Positions 1 to 10,100 of a stretch of 64,000 nucleotides of DNA are shown here, in pieces. The stretch comes from Stomorhina lunata (taxonomy: Eukaryota; Arthropoda; Insecta; Diptera; Rhiniidae), in assembly GCA_933228675.1 (NCBI GenBank), contig OW121742.1, positions 19,062,850 through 19,126,849 of the forward strand, read 5' to 3'. The position numbers and the translations under genes are program-made. Under the pieces are notes generated by a model. That model did no database searches, was not told the DNA's origin, and saw nothing but the letters and a program-made list of their open reading frames with translations. How positions within the stretch are numbered: the first letter of the stretch is position 1; every line of letters begins with the position of its first letter.

Positions 1-1996
1 TATAGAAAAATATTTCTATCGAAAATTTTTCTATAGAAAAATATTTCTATCGAAAATTTTTCTATAGAAAAATATTTCTATCGAAAATTTTTCTATAGAA
101 AAATATTTCTATCGAAAATTTTTCTATAGAAAAATATTTCTATCGAAAATTTTTCTATAGAAAAATATTTCTATCGAAAATTTTTCTATAGAAAAATATT
201 TCTATCGAAAATTTTTCTATAGAAAAATATTTCTATCGAAAATTTTTCTATAGAAAAATATTTCTATCGAAAATTTTTCTATAGAAAAATATTTCTATCG
301 AAAATTTTTCTATAGAAAAATATTTCTATCGAAAATTTTTCTATAGAAAAATATTTCTATCGAAAATTTTTCTATTGAAAAATATTTCTATCGAAAATTT
401 TTCTATAGAAAAATATTTCTATCGAAAATTTTTCTATAGAAAAATATTTCTATCGAAAATTTTTCTATAGAAAAATATTTCTATCGAAAATTTTTCTATT
501 GAAAAATATTTCTATCGAAAATTTTTCTATAGAAAAATATTTCTATCGAAAATTTTTCTATAGAAAAATATTTCTATCGAAAATTTTTCTATAGAAAAAT
601 ATTTCTATCGAAAATTTTTCTATAGAAAAATATTTCTATCGAAAATTTTTCTATAGAAAAATATTTCTATCGAAAATTTTTCTATAGAAAAATATTTCTA
701 TCGAAAATTTTTCTATTGAAAAATATTTCTATCGAAAATTTTTCTATAGAAAAATATTTCTATCGAAAATTTTTCTATAGAAAAATATTTCTATCGAAAA
801 TTTTTCTATAGAAAAATATTTCTATCGAAAATTTTTCTATAGAAAAATATTTCTATCGAAAATTTTTCTATAGAAAAATATTTCTATCGAAAATTTTTCT
901 ATAGAAAAATATTTCTATCGAAAATTTTTCTATAGAAAAATATTTCTATCGAAAATTTTTCTATAGAAAAATATTTCTATCGAAAATTTTTCTATAGAAA
1001 AATATTTCTATCGAAAATTTTTCTATAGAAAAATATTTCTATCGAAAATTTTTCTATAGAAAAATATTTCTATCGAAAATTTTTCTATAGAAAAATATTT
1101 CTATCGAAAATTTTTCTATAGAAAAATATTTCTATCGAAAATTTTTCTATAGAAAAATATTTCTATCGAAAATTTTTCTATAGAAAAATATTTCTATCGA
1201 AAATTTTTCTATAGAAAAATATTTCTATCGAAAATTTTTCTATAGAAAAATATTTCTATCGAAAATTTTTCTATAGAAAAATATTTCTATCGAAAATTTT
1301 TCGATAGAAAAATATTTCTATCGAAAATTTTTCTATAGAAAAATATTTCTATCGAAAATTTTTCTATAGAAAAATATTTCTATCGAAAATTTTTCTATAG
1401 AAAAATATTTCTATCGAAAATTTTTCTATAGAAAAATATTTTTATCGAAAATTTTTCTATAGAAAAATATTTCTATCGAAAATTTTTCTATAGAAAAATA
1501 TTTCTATCGAAAATTTTTCTATAGAAAAATATTTCTATCGAAAATTTTTCTATAGAAAAATATTTCTATCGAAAATTTTTCTATATAAAAATATTTCTAT
1601 CGAAAATTTTTCTATAGAAAAATACTTCTATCGAAAATTTTTCTATAGAAAAATATTTCTATCGAAAATTTTTCTATAGAAAAATATTTCTATCGAAAAT
1701 TTTTCTATGGAAAAATATTTCTATCGAAAATTTTTCTATAGAAAAATATTTCTATCGAAAATTTTTCTATAGAAAAATATTTCTATCGAAAATTTTTCTA
1801 TAGAAAAAATATTTCTATCGAAAATTTTTCTATAGAAAAATATTTCTATCGAAAATTTTTCTATAGAAAAATATTTCTATTGAAAATTTTTCTATAGAAA
1901 AATATTTCTATCTAAAATTTTAGCATAGAAAAATATTTCTATAAAAAAAATTTTCGATAGGAATATTTTGCTATAGAAAAATTTTTGATAGAATGA
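1..1996 (+). repeat. Tandem minisatellite array P1, 31-bp monomer
   Basis: About 64 head-to-tail copies of a 31-bp unit made of TTTTTCTATAGAAAAA (a perfect 16-bp palindrome) followed by TATTTCTATCGAAAA, itself an imperfect dyad. Most copies are identical. Scattered single changes (TATTGA for TATAGA near 373, 497 and 715; an extra A near 1806) mark individual units. The array is cut by the left window edge and decays over the last 100 bp (about 1900-1996). Each unit carries one TCGA. The period is not a multiple of three, so no long reading frame survives. The same monomer occurs reversed at 54957-55130. Confidence 0.97.
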
Positions 1997-2950
1997 TTTT
2001 TGCTAATATCCCACTGTGCTTCATTAAAAATGCACTTGTCTTGCTTTTATGGTCGTTGGTGGTTATATTTCCTTTCTTTTTTAACCCAAAAATGATAAAG
2101 TAGGTCCAAAAAAAATATTAAAATATTTTAATAATTTAGATAAGTAGGAACATTAAAAGCAATTTTAACCCAAAACTACTACATTTAAGCCTTTATTTGA
2201 AAAAATTTACTTTAAACATTCATTCCATATTTCTGTCAAATTATTGCTTTCAACATCCCTTCAACTGTGTACCTTTTTATCTCCCATAGCAGGTGAAGGG
2301 TTAATAATGTTTTCATATATTCTCAACTATTTCTTCCATTTTTTTTTCAAATTTTCTTCTCCTAATCATGATAGAAATGTAATGGTTTTTGATTAATATC
2401 TTATATTTTTGCCATTTTCGTTGCTTTTGCTATAAGCTATAAGCAGGAAAATCCTTAACAACTTGTCATTGCTATTTTTGAGTTACAGGTACTTTAAAGC
2501 TAAAACAAAACTGTTTCGCTTTGAACCGATATGTGCAGAGACAAGAGACAGTTGGTGAAGTTGGAGTTTTCTTAAAATTTTTATCTTTATTTAAGTTATA
2601 ATGAGACTTGAAAAGATGAAAGCTCTTTTGTTTTCTTAAGTTAGCGGGTGGTTTACAAGTCAAGTCTTCTTTCGACTCCTTTTCCTCTTCTTTGGCTAAA
2701 ATCCACCTCCTCTGGCTTAATGTCTTTAACATTTATAAGGAACCAAAAGTAACTGGTAGATTTATATTTAAAGATAGCCTTTTATATTAGATTAGACGAC
2801 AGACGGTTTATATTGTAAGTGGAAGAAGACTGGAAAGAGGACATTCACATGTGTAATGGAATGTTTGGCTAAAAAGGGTCTAATGAGCTTTATTGATTAG
2901 AAATAATTAAAAGTACAAATTTTATTTCATAAAAAAAAATTAAATACAAA
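1997..2950. other. Single-copy AT-rich spacer, no gene seen
   Basis: Non-repetitive sequence between arrays P1 and P2. It contains an 86-codon reverse-strand open frame (2472-2732) with a lysine-rich, low-complexity product and no recognisable domain, which I do not call a gene. There are short A and T runs but no RNA gene, promoter or transposon end that I can support. Confidence 0.6.
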
Positions 2951-5555
2951 TTTTCGCTTCACTGAAATTTATTTGATAGCGACATTTTCGACTGAAATTT
3001 TTTCTATAGAAAAATGTTCGACTGAAATTTTTTCTATAGAAAAATGTTCGACTGAAATTTATTCTATAGAAAAATTTTCGACTGAAATTTTTTCTATAGA
3101 AAAATTTTCGACTGAAATTTTTTCTATAGAAAAATTTTCGACTGAAATTTTTTCTATAGAAAAATTTTCGACTGAAATTTTTTCTATAGAAAAATTTTCG
3201 ACTGAAATTTTTTCTATAGAAAAATTTTCGACTGAAATTTTTTCTATAGAAAAATTTTCGACTGAAATTTTTTCTATAGAAAAATTTTCGACAGAAATTT
3301 TTTCTATAGAAAAATTTTCGACTGAAATTTTTTCTATAGAAAAATTTTCGACTGAAACTTTTTCTATCGAAAAATTTTCGACTGAAACTTTTTCTATCGA
3401 AAAATTTTCGACTGAAATTTTTTCTATAGAAAAATTTTCGACTGAAATTTTTTCTATAGAAAAATTTTCGACTGAAATTTTTTCTATAGAAAAATTTTCG
3501 ACTGAAATTTTTTCTATAGAAAAATTTTCGACTGAAATTTTTTCTATAGAAAAATTTTCGACTGAAATTTTTTCTATAGAAAAATGTTCGACTGAAATTT
3601 TTTCTATAGAAAAATTTTTGACTGAAATTTTTCCTATAGAAAAATTTTTGACTGAAATTTTTCCTATAGAAAAGTTTTTGACTGAAATTTTTCCTATAGA
3701 AAAATTTTTGACTGAAATTTTTCCTATAGAAAAATTTTCGATTTAAATTTTTCCAATAGAAAAATTTTCGATTTAAATTTTTCCAATAGAAAAATTTTCT
3801 ATTGAAATTTTTCCTATAGAAAATTTTCGATTGAAATTTTTCCTATAGAAAAATTTTCGATTGAAATTTTTACTACAGAAAAACTTTCGACTGAAATTTT
3901 TACTACAGAAAAACTTTCGACTGAAATTTTTTTCTATAGAAAAATTTTCGACTGAAATTTTTTTCAATAGAAAAATTTTCGACTGAAATTTTTTTCTATA
4001 GAAAAATTTTCGACTTAAATTGTTTCTATAGAAAAATTTTCGGCCTAAATTGTTTCTATAGAAAAATTTTCGACCTAAATTTTTTCTGTAGAAAAATTTT
4101 CAACTGAATTTTTTTCGATAGAAAAATTTTCGACTGAAATTTTTTCTATAGAAAAATTTTCGACTGAAATTGTTTCTATAGAAAAATTTTCTATTGAATT
4201 TTTTTCTACAGAAAATTTTTCTATTGAAATTTTTTCTATAGAAAAATTTTCGACTGAAATTTTTTCTATATAAAAATTTTTGTCTCAAATTTTTTCTATG
4301 GAAAAACTTTGTCTCAAATTTTTTCTATGGAAAAATTTTCCTGTCAAATTTTTTCTATGGAAAAATTTTCGTCTCAAATTTTTTCTATAGAAAAATTTTC
4401 GACTGAAATTTTTTCTATAGAAAAATTTTCGACTGAAATTTTTTCTATAGAAAAATTTTCGACTGAAATTTTTTCTATAGAAAAATTTTCGTCTGAAATT
4501 TTTTCTATGGAAAAATTTTCGTCTGAAATTTTTTCTATGGAAAAATTTTCGTGTCAAATTTTTTCTATGGAAAAATTTTTGTCTCAAATTTTTTCTATAG
4601 AAAAATTTTCGATTGAAATTTTTTCTATAGAAAAATTTTCGACTGAAATTTTTTCTATCGAAAAATTTTCGACTGAAATTTTTTCTATCGAAAAATTTTC
4701 GACTGAAATTTTTCTATAAAAAAATTTTCGACTGAAATTTTTTCTATAAAAAAATTTTATTTTTATTTAAAAATTTTCTATAGAAAAACTCTACATGGAA
4801 ATTTTTTCAATAGAAAAATTTTACATAGAAATTTTTTCTATAGAAAACTTTTACATAGATTTTTGATTGAAATTTTTCCATAAAAAATTTCGGCTGAAAT
4901 TTTTTCTATATAAAAATTTTCGACTGAAATTTTTTCGTCTCAAATTTTTTCTATAGAAAAATTTTCGTCTCAAAATTTTTCCATACAAAAATTTTCGTCT
5001 CAAATTTTTTCTATAGAAAATTTTTCGTCTCAAATTTTTTTTATAGAAAAATTTTCGATTGAAATTTTTCCTATAGAAAAATTTTTGATTGAAATTTTTC
5101 TTATAGAAAAAATTTTCGATTGAAATTTTTCCTAGAGAAAAATTTTCGATTGAAATTTTTCCTATAGAAAAATTTTCGACTCAAATTTTTTATTTAAAAA
5201 ATTTTGACTGAAATTTTTTCTATAGAAAAATTTTCTATTGATTTTTTTTCTATAAAAAAATTTTAGACTGAAATTTTTTCTATCAAAAATTTTCGACTGA
5301 AATTTTTTCTATAGAAAAATTTTCAACTGAAATTTTTTCTATAAAAATATTTTGCACTCAAATGTTTTCTATAGAAAAATTCTACATGGAAATTTTTTCA
5401 ATAGAAAAATTTTACATGGAAATTTTTTCTATAGAAAAATTTTACATGGATTTTTGATTGAAATTTTTCCATAAAAAATTTCGGCTGAAATTTTTTCTAT
5501 AGAAAAATTTTCGACTGAAATTTTTCTATAGAAAATTTTCCTTTAAAAATTTTAG
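2951..5555. repeat. Tandem minisatellite array P2a, 30-bp monomer
   Basis: About 86 copies of a 30-bp unit: TTTTCGACTGAAAT followed by TTTTTCTATAGAAAAA. The left third (about 2990-3600) is nearly uniform. To the right there are subtypes with CGTCTCAAAT, CGATTGAAAT, CGACCTAAAT and ACATGGAAAT in the variable half. Because 30 is a multiple of three, one frame per strand stays open. The forward frame gives a decapeptide repeat (FSTEIFSIEK) from 2973 to 3746; the reverse frame gives FFYRKNFSRK-type repeats of 60-100 codons. I treat these frames as by-products. A block of about 130 bp near 4790-4920 recurs at 5381-5510, a higher-order duplication 591 bp apart. Confidence 0.97.
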
Positions 5556-6432
5556 ATATTAAATTTTGTATGTGTTTGTTATATTAATTTGTCTGTCTGT
5601 CTGCATTCATCTACAAACATTCGATTGCTACAAATTAACATTTAACTTTTTTTGTGAGATTTTTCTTAAATGTCTGAATGAATACAATTTGATACCTGTT
5701 AATTTTGTCATTAAATGTAAAGTTTATTGTAATTATTTGTTGAAAACTGAAATGAATATTTAAATATTTTTTTTATTTATTTATTAGTAAATTTATATTA
5801 ACTTTAGAGGAGGAGAAGGAAAAAAAATTCACAAAAGTTTAAATGTTTGTTTCGAATGTCTGGTACAAATTAATGTTAAGTGACAATTGTTTTATGGAAA
5901 CAATTTAAATAACTGTTGACAGCAAACTTTAAAATACTATTTAAATTTTGCAGGGGTGTGTACTCATAATATGAATCCAAATTACTTTAGGTGTTTGTGT
6001 GTGTGTGTGTGTCTGTACAGACATGGCTCAAAGTACAATTTGGAGTTTATTAAACAAATACAAATTTATTTGTAATTAACAATTTGAAATTGAATTCCTT
6101 TTTCTTAAATAAGAAATCACTTGATTAAAGAATTTTTATAATGATTCAAATGTGAACTCACATCAGGCCCAAGAACTCTAGATAATTTTTTTTTATTTTT
6201 GTTAAATATCAAATCAAAGTTTAATATCTTAATATGCAAAAAACACAAAAAAAGAACATTATTTATTTTATATTTGTATATATTTATATATCAAAATTAT
6301 CTCGCATATTAAAAAGGCATAAATTGTCTTACAAATGTGGCAAGACACATTAGGCCAATATTTTTGTAATTTGGCTGCTACTGCTAGATTTTAGATTCAT
6401 ATAATCAAATAAGCTAGAAAGCTTTTAAGCTA
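5556..6432. other. Single-copy AT-rich spacer with GT microsatellite
   Basis: Non-repetitive sequence right of array P2a. A short GTCT run lies at about 5589-5603 and a GT dinucleotide run at about 5996-6012. A 65-codon open frame at 5566-5763 has no recognisable feature and is probably chance. No gene is supported. Confidence 0.6.
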
Positions 6433-6672
6433 GTCAAACTCGACCATATAATACCCTACACTAACAAAGTACATTGTAAAGGAATGCCAAAGTTTTGCTA
6501 GTACTTAAAGATTTATCGTGATTTTTTTATATTCAGTCATTCTAATCACGAAAGGTTCATCCAAAAACTCATTTCTAGCAAAATACTGGCAACTTCATCT
6601 TCTTATATTCTATATTTAAAAAGCAGTTGGACTGGGAAATGAGTGAATTTAAGACAGACATTAAACAATTTA
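6433..6672. mobile_element. Fragment of dispersed fly repeat (DINE-1/mini-me-like), degraded
   Basis: Starts with CTAGTCAAACTCGACCATAT followed by AATACCCTACAC, which resembles the hairpin-plus-ACCCTACAC segment of repeats I recognise from calyptrate fly genomes. The similar but better preserved segment at 9368-9407 supports this. The interior is unremarkable AT-rich DNA and I see no coding capacity. The assignment to the DINE-1/mini-me (Helentron-associated) class is by resemblance only, and boundaries are approximate. Confidence 0.35.
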
Positions 6673-6776
6673 TGTGATCCGGTCTAAGAAAAGGTGGCTT
6701 ACCACTCAAAAATAAAATTTCAAAAAATTAGCTAATTTTTTGAGTCATAAGCCACCTTTTCATAGACCTGGTCACA
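6673..6776. repeat. 104-bp imperfect hairpin (40-bp arms, 24-bp loop)
   Basis: The left arm 6673-6712 begins TGTGATCCGGTCTA and contains AAAAGGTGGCTTA. The right arm 6737-6776 is its reverse complement with about five mismatches in 40. The loop is 24 bp and AT-rich. This could be a foldback/MITE-type element or a transcribed hairpin. The right arm and part of the loop recur at 8425-8475, where the left arm is missing. A short similar start, TGTGACCAGGCCTAA, is present near 53340. Confidence 0.75.
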
Positions 6777-6898
6777 TATAAGTTTATAACAAACTTCAGC
6801 ATTTTTCCAAAATACCCCTCATATGTTGGTATAGGGTATTACATATAAAAACCCACTAAAGTTTTTTCGCTTAAGATTTTTTCTTTAATTCTATTTTT
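6719..6898 (+). repeat. Direct repeat flanking array P2b, left copy
   Basis: About 180 bp that recur at 8420-8605 with around eight differences by eye (about 95% identity). The repeat contains the right arm of the hairpin, the motif ATACCCCTCATATGTTGGTA, and a tail ending near TTTTTTCGCTTAAG. The two copies lie about 1701 bp apart and bracket the P2b minisatellite array. Confidence 0.92.
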
Positions 6899-6907
6899 CT
6901 TAAGTCT

Positions 6908-8427
6908 TTTTTAGAAAAATTTTCGACAGAAATTTTTTCTATCGAAAAATTTTCGACTGAAATTTTTTCTATAGAAAAATTTTCGACTGAAATTTTTTCT
7001 ATAGAAAAATTTTCGACTGAAATTTTTTCTATAGAAAAATTTTCGACTGAAATTTTTTCTATAGAAAAATTTTCGACTGAAATTTTTTCTATAGAAAAAT
7101 TTTCGACTGAAATTTTTTCTATAGAAAAATTTTCGACTGAAATTTTTTCTATAGAAAAATTTTCGACTGAAATTTTTTCTATAGAAAAATTTTCGACTGA
7201 AATTTTTTCTATAGAAAAATTTTCGACTGAAATTTTTTCTATAGAAAAATTTTCGACTGAAATTTTTTCTATAGAAAAATTTTCGACTGAAATTTTTTCT
7301 ATAGAAAAATTTTCGACTGAAATTTTTTCTATAGAAAAATTTTCGACTGAAATTTTTTCTATAGAAAAATTTTCGACTGAAATTTTTTCTATAGAAAAAT
7401 TTTCGACTGAAATTTTTTCAATAGAAAAATTTTCGACTGAAACTTTTTCTATAGAAAAAATTTCGACTGAAATTTTTTCTATACAAAATTTTTCGACTGA
7501 AATTTTTTCTATAGAAAAATTTTCGTCTGAAATTTTTTCTATAGAAAAATTTTCGTCTGAATTTTTTTCTATAGAAAAATTTTCGTTTGAAATTTTTTCT
7601 ATAGAAAAATTTTCGTTTGAAATTTTTTCTATAGAAAAATTTTCGTTTGAAATTTTTTCTATAGAAAAATTTTCGTCTGAAATTTTTTCTATAGAAAAAT
7701 TTTCATCTGAAATTTTTTCTATAGAAAAATTTTAGTCTGAAATTTTTTCTATAGAAAATTTTTCGACTGAAATTTTTTCTATAGAAAATTTTTCGACTGA
7801 AATTTTTTCTATAGAAAAATTTTAGTCTGAAATTTTTTCTATAGAAAAATTTTGGTCTGAAATTTTTTCTATAGAAAAATTTTCGTCTGAAATTTTTTCT
7901 ATAGAAAAATTTTCATCTGAAATTTTTTCTATAGAAAAATTTTAGTCTAAAATTTTTTCTATAGAAAAATTTTAGTCTAAAATTTTTTCTATAAAATTTT
8001 TTCTATAGAAAAAATTTTTGTCTGAAATTTTTTCTATAGAAAAATTTTCGACTGAAATTTTTTTCTATAGAAAAATTTTCGACTGAAATTTTTTCTATAG
8101 AAAAATTTTCGACTGAAATTTTTTCTATAGAAAAGTTTTCGACTGAAATTTTTTCTATAGAAAAGTTTTTGACTGAAATTTTTTCTATAGAAAAATTTTC
8201 GACTGAAATTTTTTCTATAGAAAATTTTTCGACTGAAATTTTTTCTATAGAAAATTTTTCGACTGAAATTTTTTCTATAGAAAATTTTTCGACTGAAATT
8301 TTTTCTATAGAAAAATTTTCAACTGAAATTTTTTCTATAGAAAAATTTTCAATTGAAATTTTTTCTATAGAAAAATTTTTGACTGAAATTTTTTCTATAG
8401 AAAAATTTTCGACTAAAAATTTTGAAA
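6908..8427. repeat. Tandem minisatellite array P2b, 30-bp monomer
   Basis: About 50 copies of the same 30-bp unit as in array P2a (TTTTCGACTGAAAT plus TTTTTCTATAGAAAAA). Copies from 6960 to about 7430 are almost identical; copies to the right include CGTCTG, CGTTTG and TAGTCTG variants. The array sits exactly between two 180-bp direct repeats. The open frame at 8169-8483 is the same repeat-derived decapeptide frame running into the flank. Confidence 0.97.
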
Positions 8428-8605
8428 AATTAGCTAATTTTTTGAGTCATAAGCCACCTTTTCATAGACCTGGTCACATATAAGTTCATAACAAACTTCT
8501 GCATTATTCCAATATACCCCTCATATGTTGGTATAGGGTATAATATATAAAAACCCACTAATGTTTTTTCGCTTAAGATTTTTTCTTTAATTCTGTTTTT
8601 TTCCT
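8420..8605 (+). repeat. Direct repeat flanking array P2b, right copy
   Basis: Second copy of the 180-bp repeat at 6719-6898. It begins inside the hairpin loop (AATTAGCTAATTTTTTGAGT), so the left hairpin arm is absent and the minisatellite is joined there. It contains the TATACC (8513-8518) and GGTATA (8530-8535) dyad seen at other transposon-like ends in this window. Confidence 0.92.
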
Positions 8606-9360
8606 ACTCTCTCGTTAAACTAATTGAAACGATAATTTCAACAAACTTGTACAAAACTGTCAATAAATTTTGGCAAACATTAAATTGAAATTCATTTTCA
8701 TATAAAACATTTTCAAATAATACTCAAACTTTGGAGTAGATTTAAAAGATTGAAGTCGGAAAAACCAACAAAACCTCAAGACAAGACGAAGCCAAAAACA
8801 AAAAGAGACAAGTGGGTTGCTCAAAGCACGAAATCTCCAAAGGAAAACATAAAGAACTGAAATGAACTGAATTGTAATAAACAAAAAATACTTAATACTT
8901 AATAATAACAAAGTAAAAAAGATCGACAATCTTAGGAAAACTCAAGAAAAATGACTGAATGAAAAATCACATGCCTACAGCATTTATTCAAACTTTAATA
9001 AATAATAAATAAAAGAAATAAATAGAAAAAGAAAAACTTAATCTAAAAAAAAGTCTTTAGCAAAAATTTAATGTTCAAAAAGAGCAATAAAATTTCAAGA
9101 AAATAAAAAGTTTATGTTAAAACCAAAAAATATATCAAGAGAATATTAAAGCAAATTAAATGCAATTAGATAAAGAAATTAAAGCAACAAATAAAACAAA
9201 TGCATAAATAATCTCAAATTACCATATGTTGATTAATAAATTGAATTTGCTTTAATTTATTAAAATAAATTTAATTTATAGTAAAAACTAATGTAATTTA
9301 AAAAAATAGATTAAACTAGAAAAAAGTGATAGCGAAAATATGACCCTAATAAATAACAAT
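8606..9360. other. Single-copy A-rich spacer, no gene seen
   Basis: Extremely A-rich on the plus strand, especially 8860-9360, with many short AATAAA-like strings that occur by composition. An 89-codon reverse open frame at 8660-8929 has an aromatic, hydrophobic product typical of AT-rich noise. I see no gene, RNA or repeat array. Confidence 0.6.
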
Positions 9361-10100
9361 AGAAAAAACAAGTAAAAAAGTGCTATAGTCGGTCAAGCCC
9401 GACTATACTATACTAAGGTCAAAGATGCACGTTTTCCTGTATAAAGACAAATATTTGATAATTTTTGCCTTTATACAAACATTTTCTCAAAACTTATATA
9501 TTTAAGCTGCTTCCGACATTTGGACTTATATGAGAGCTACGGCCAAATGTGGACCGATTATAATTTGGCAAATTGATTACAGTTGTTACAGAAATTATGT
9601 ATGCAAAAAATAAACTCAAAATTCCCATTATCTTCAGATTTACGAGCGTTTTAGTGATTTTTGTCTCATTTAGTGCGTTTTTAAAGAAGAGTTTGTATTG
9701 AAGCTACGGTCAAACATAGACCGATTTCAACAGTCATTTGAGTTTACATAAGCAGTATTTGTTGTAAATTTCATGAAAAAAAAAATGACTTTTGTAGCAA
9801 ATATGTATATATCAATTCCGGGAAGAGGGACCTATGGGAGGTACCATAAATAATAAACCGATTTCGACGAATTTCAATAGCCATAGTCCCACTATCAAAT
9901 AAATGATCCGTGCCAAATTTCATCAAATTATCTTTAGAATTGCTTTATATGGGGTCCAGCAAGCCAGCCAGACGGATGGACGGATGGACGGACGGACGGA
10001 CTGACTGACATGGCAAAATCGGCTCAGAAAGTGATTCTAATACTATTGGTATTCTAAGACAAATATTTCTTTGCATTACATACATCAGCACAAACTGATG
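9361..10100 (-). mobile_element. DINE-1/mini-me-like (Helentron-associated) non-autonomous element, truncated
   Basis: The element end lies at the left: ACAAGTAA at 9368-9375, then a hairpin with 9-bp arms TATAGTCGG/CCGACTATA (9384-9392 and 9399-9407). The interior has the phrases GCTACGG-CAAA and ACCGATTTC that I recognise from dispersed calyptrate repeats. A GGAC/GGAT run at about 9968-10005 is followed by GACATGGCAAAATCGGCTCA. GTCY-type runs next to a conserved core are typical of mini-me elements. No protein is encoded. At about 10100 the element stops abruptly where array S1 begins, so the outer part of that end is missing. The family assignment is from memory of such repeats and needs a library search. 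Confidence 0.6.

Noticed and set aside
1..1996. CRISPR array
   Set aside because: Units follow head to tail with no unique spacers, monomers are identical throughout, and the context is eukaryotic.
2472..2732. 86-codon reverse lysine-rich frame as a coding exon
   Set aside because: No conserved motif, promoter or splice sites recognised. A frame of this length in 64 kb of six-frame AT-rich sequence is not remarkable.
2973..3746. 257-codon open frame (FSTEIFSIEK repeats) as a structural repeat protein gene
   Set aside because: The frame is open only because the 30-bp monomer lacks a stop in that frame. The reverse strand is equally open, and no promoter or flanking coding sequence is present.
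8860..9360. Polyadenylation signal cluster marking a gene end
   Set aside because: AATAAA strings are abundant there simply from A-rich composition and no upstream coding exon exists.
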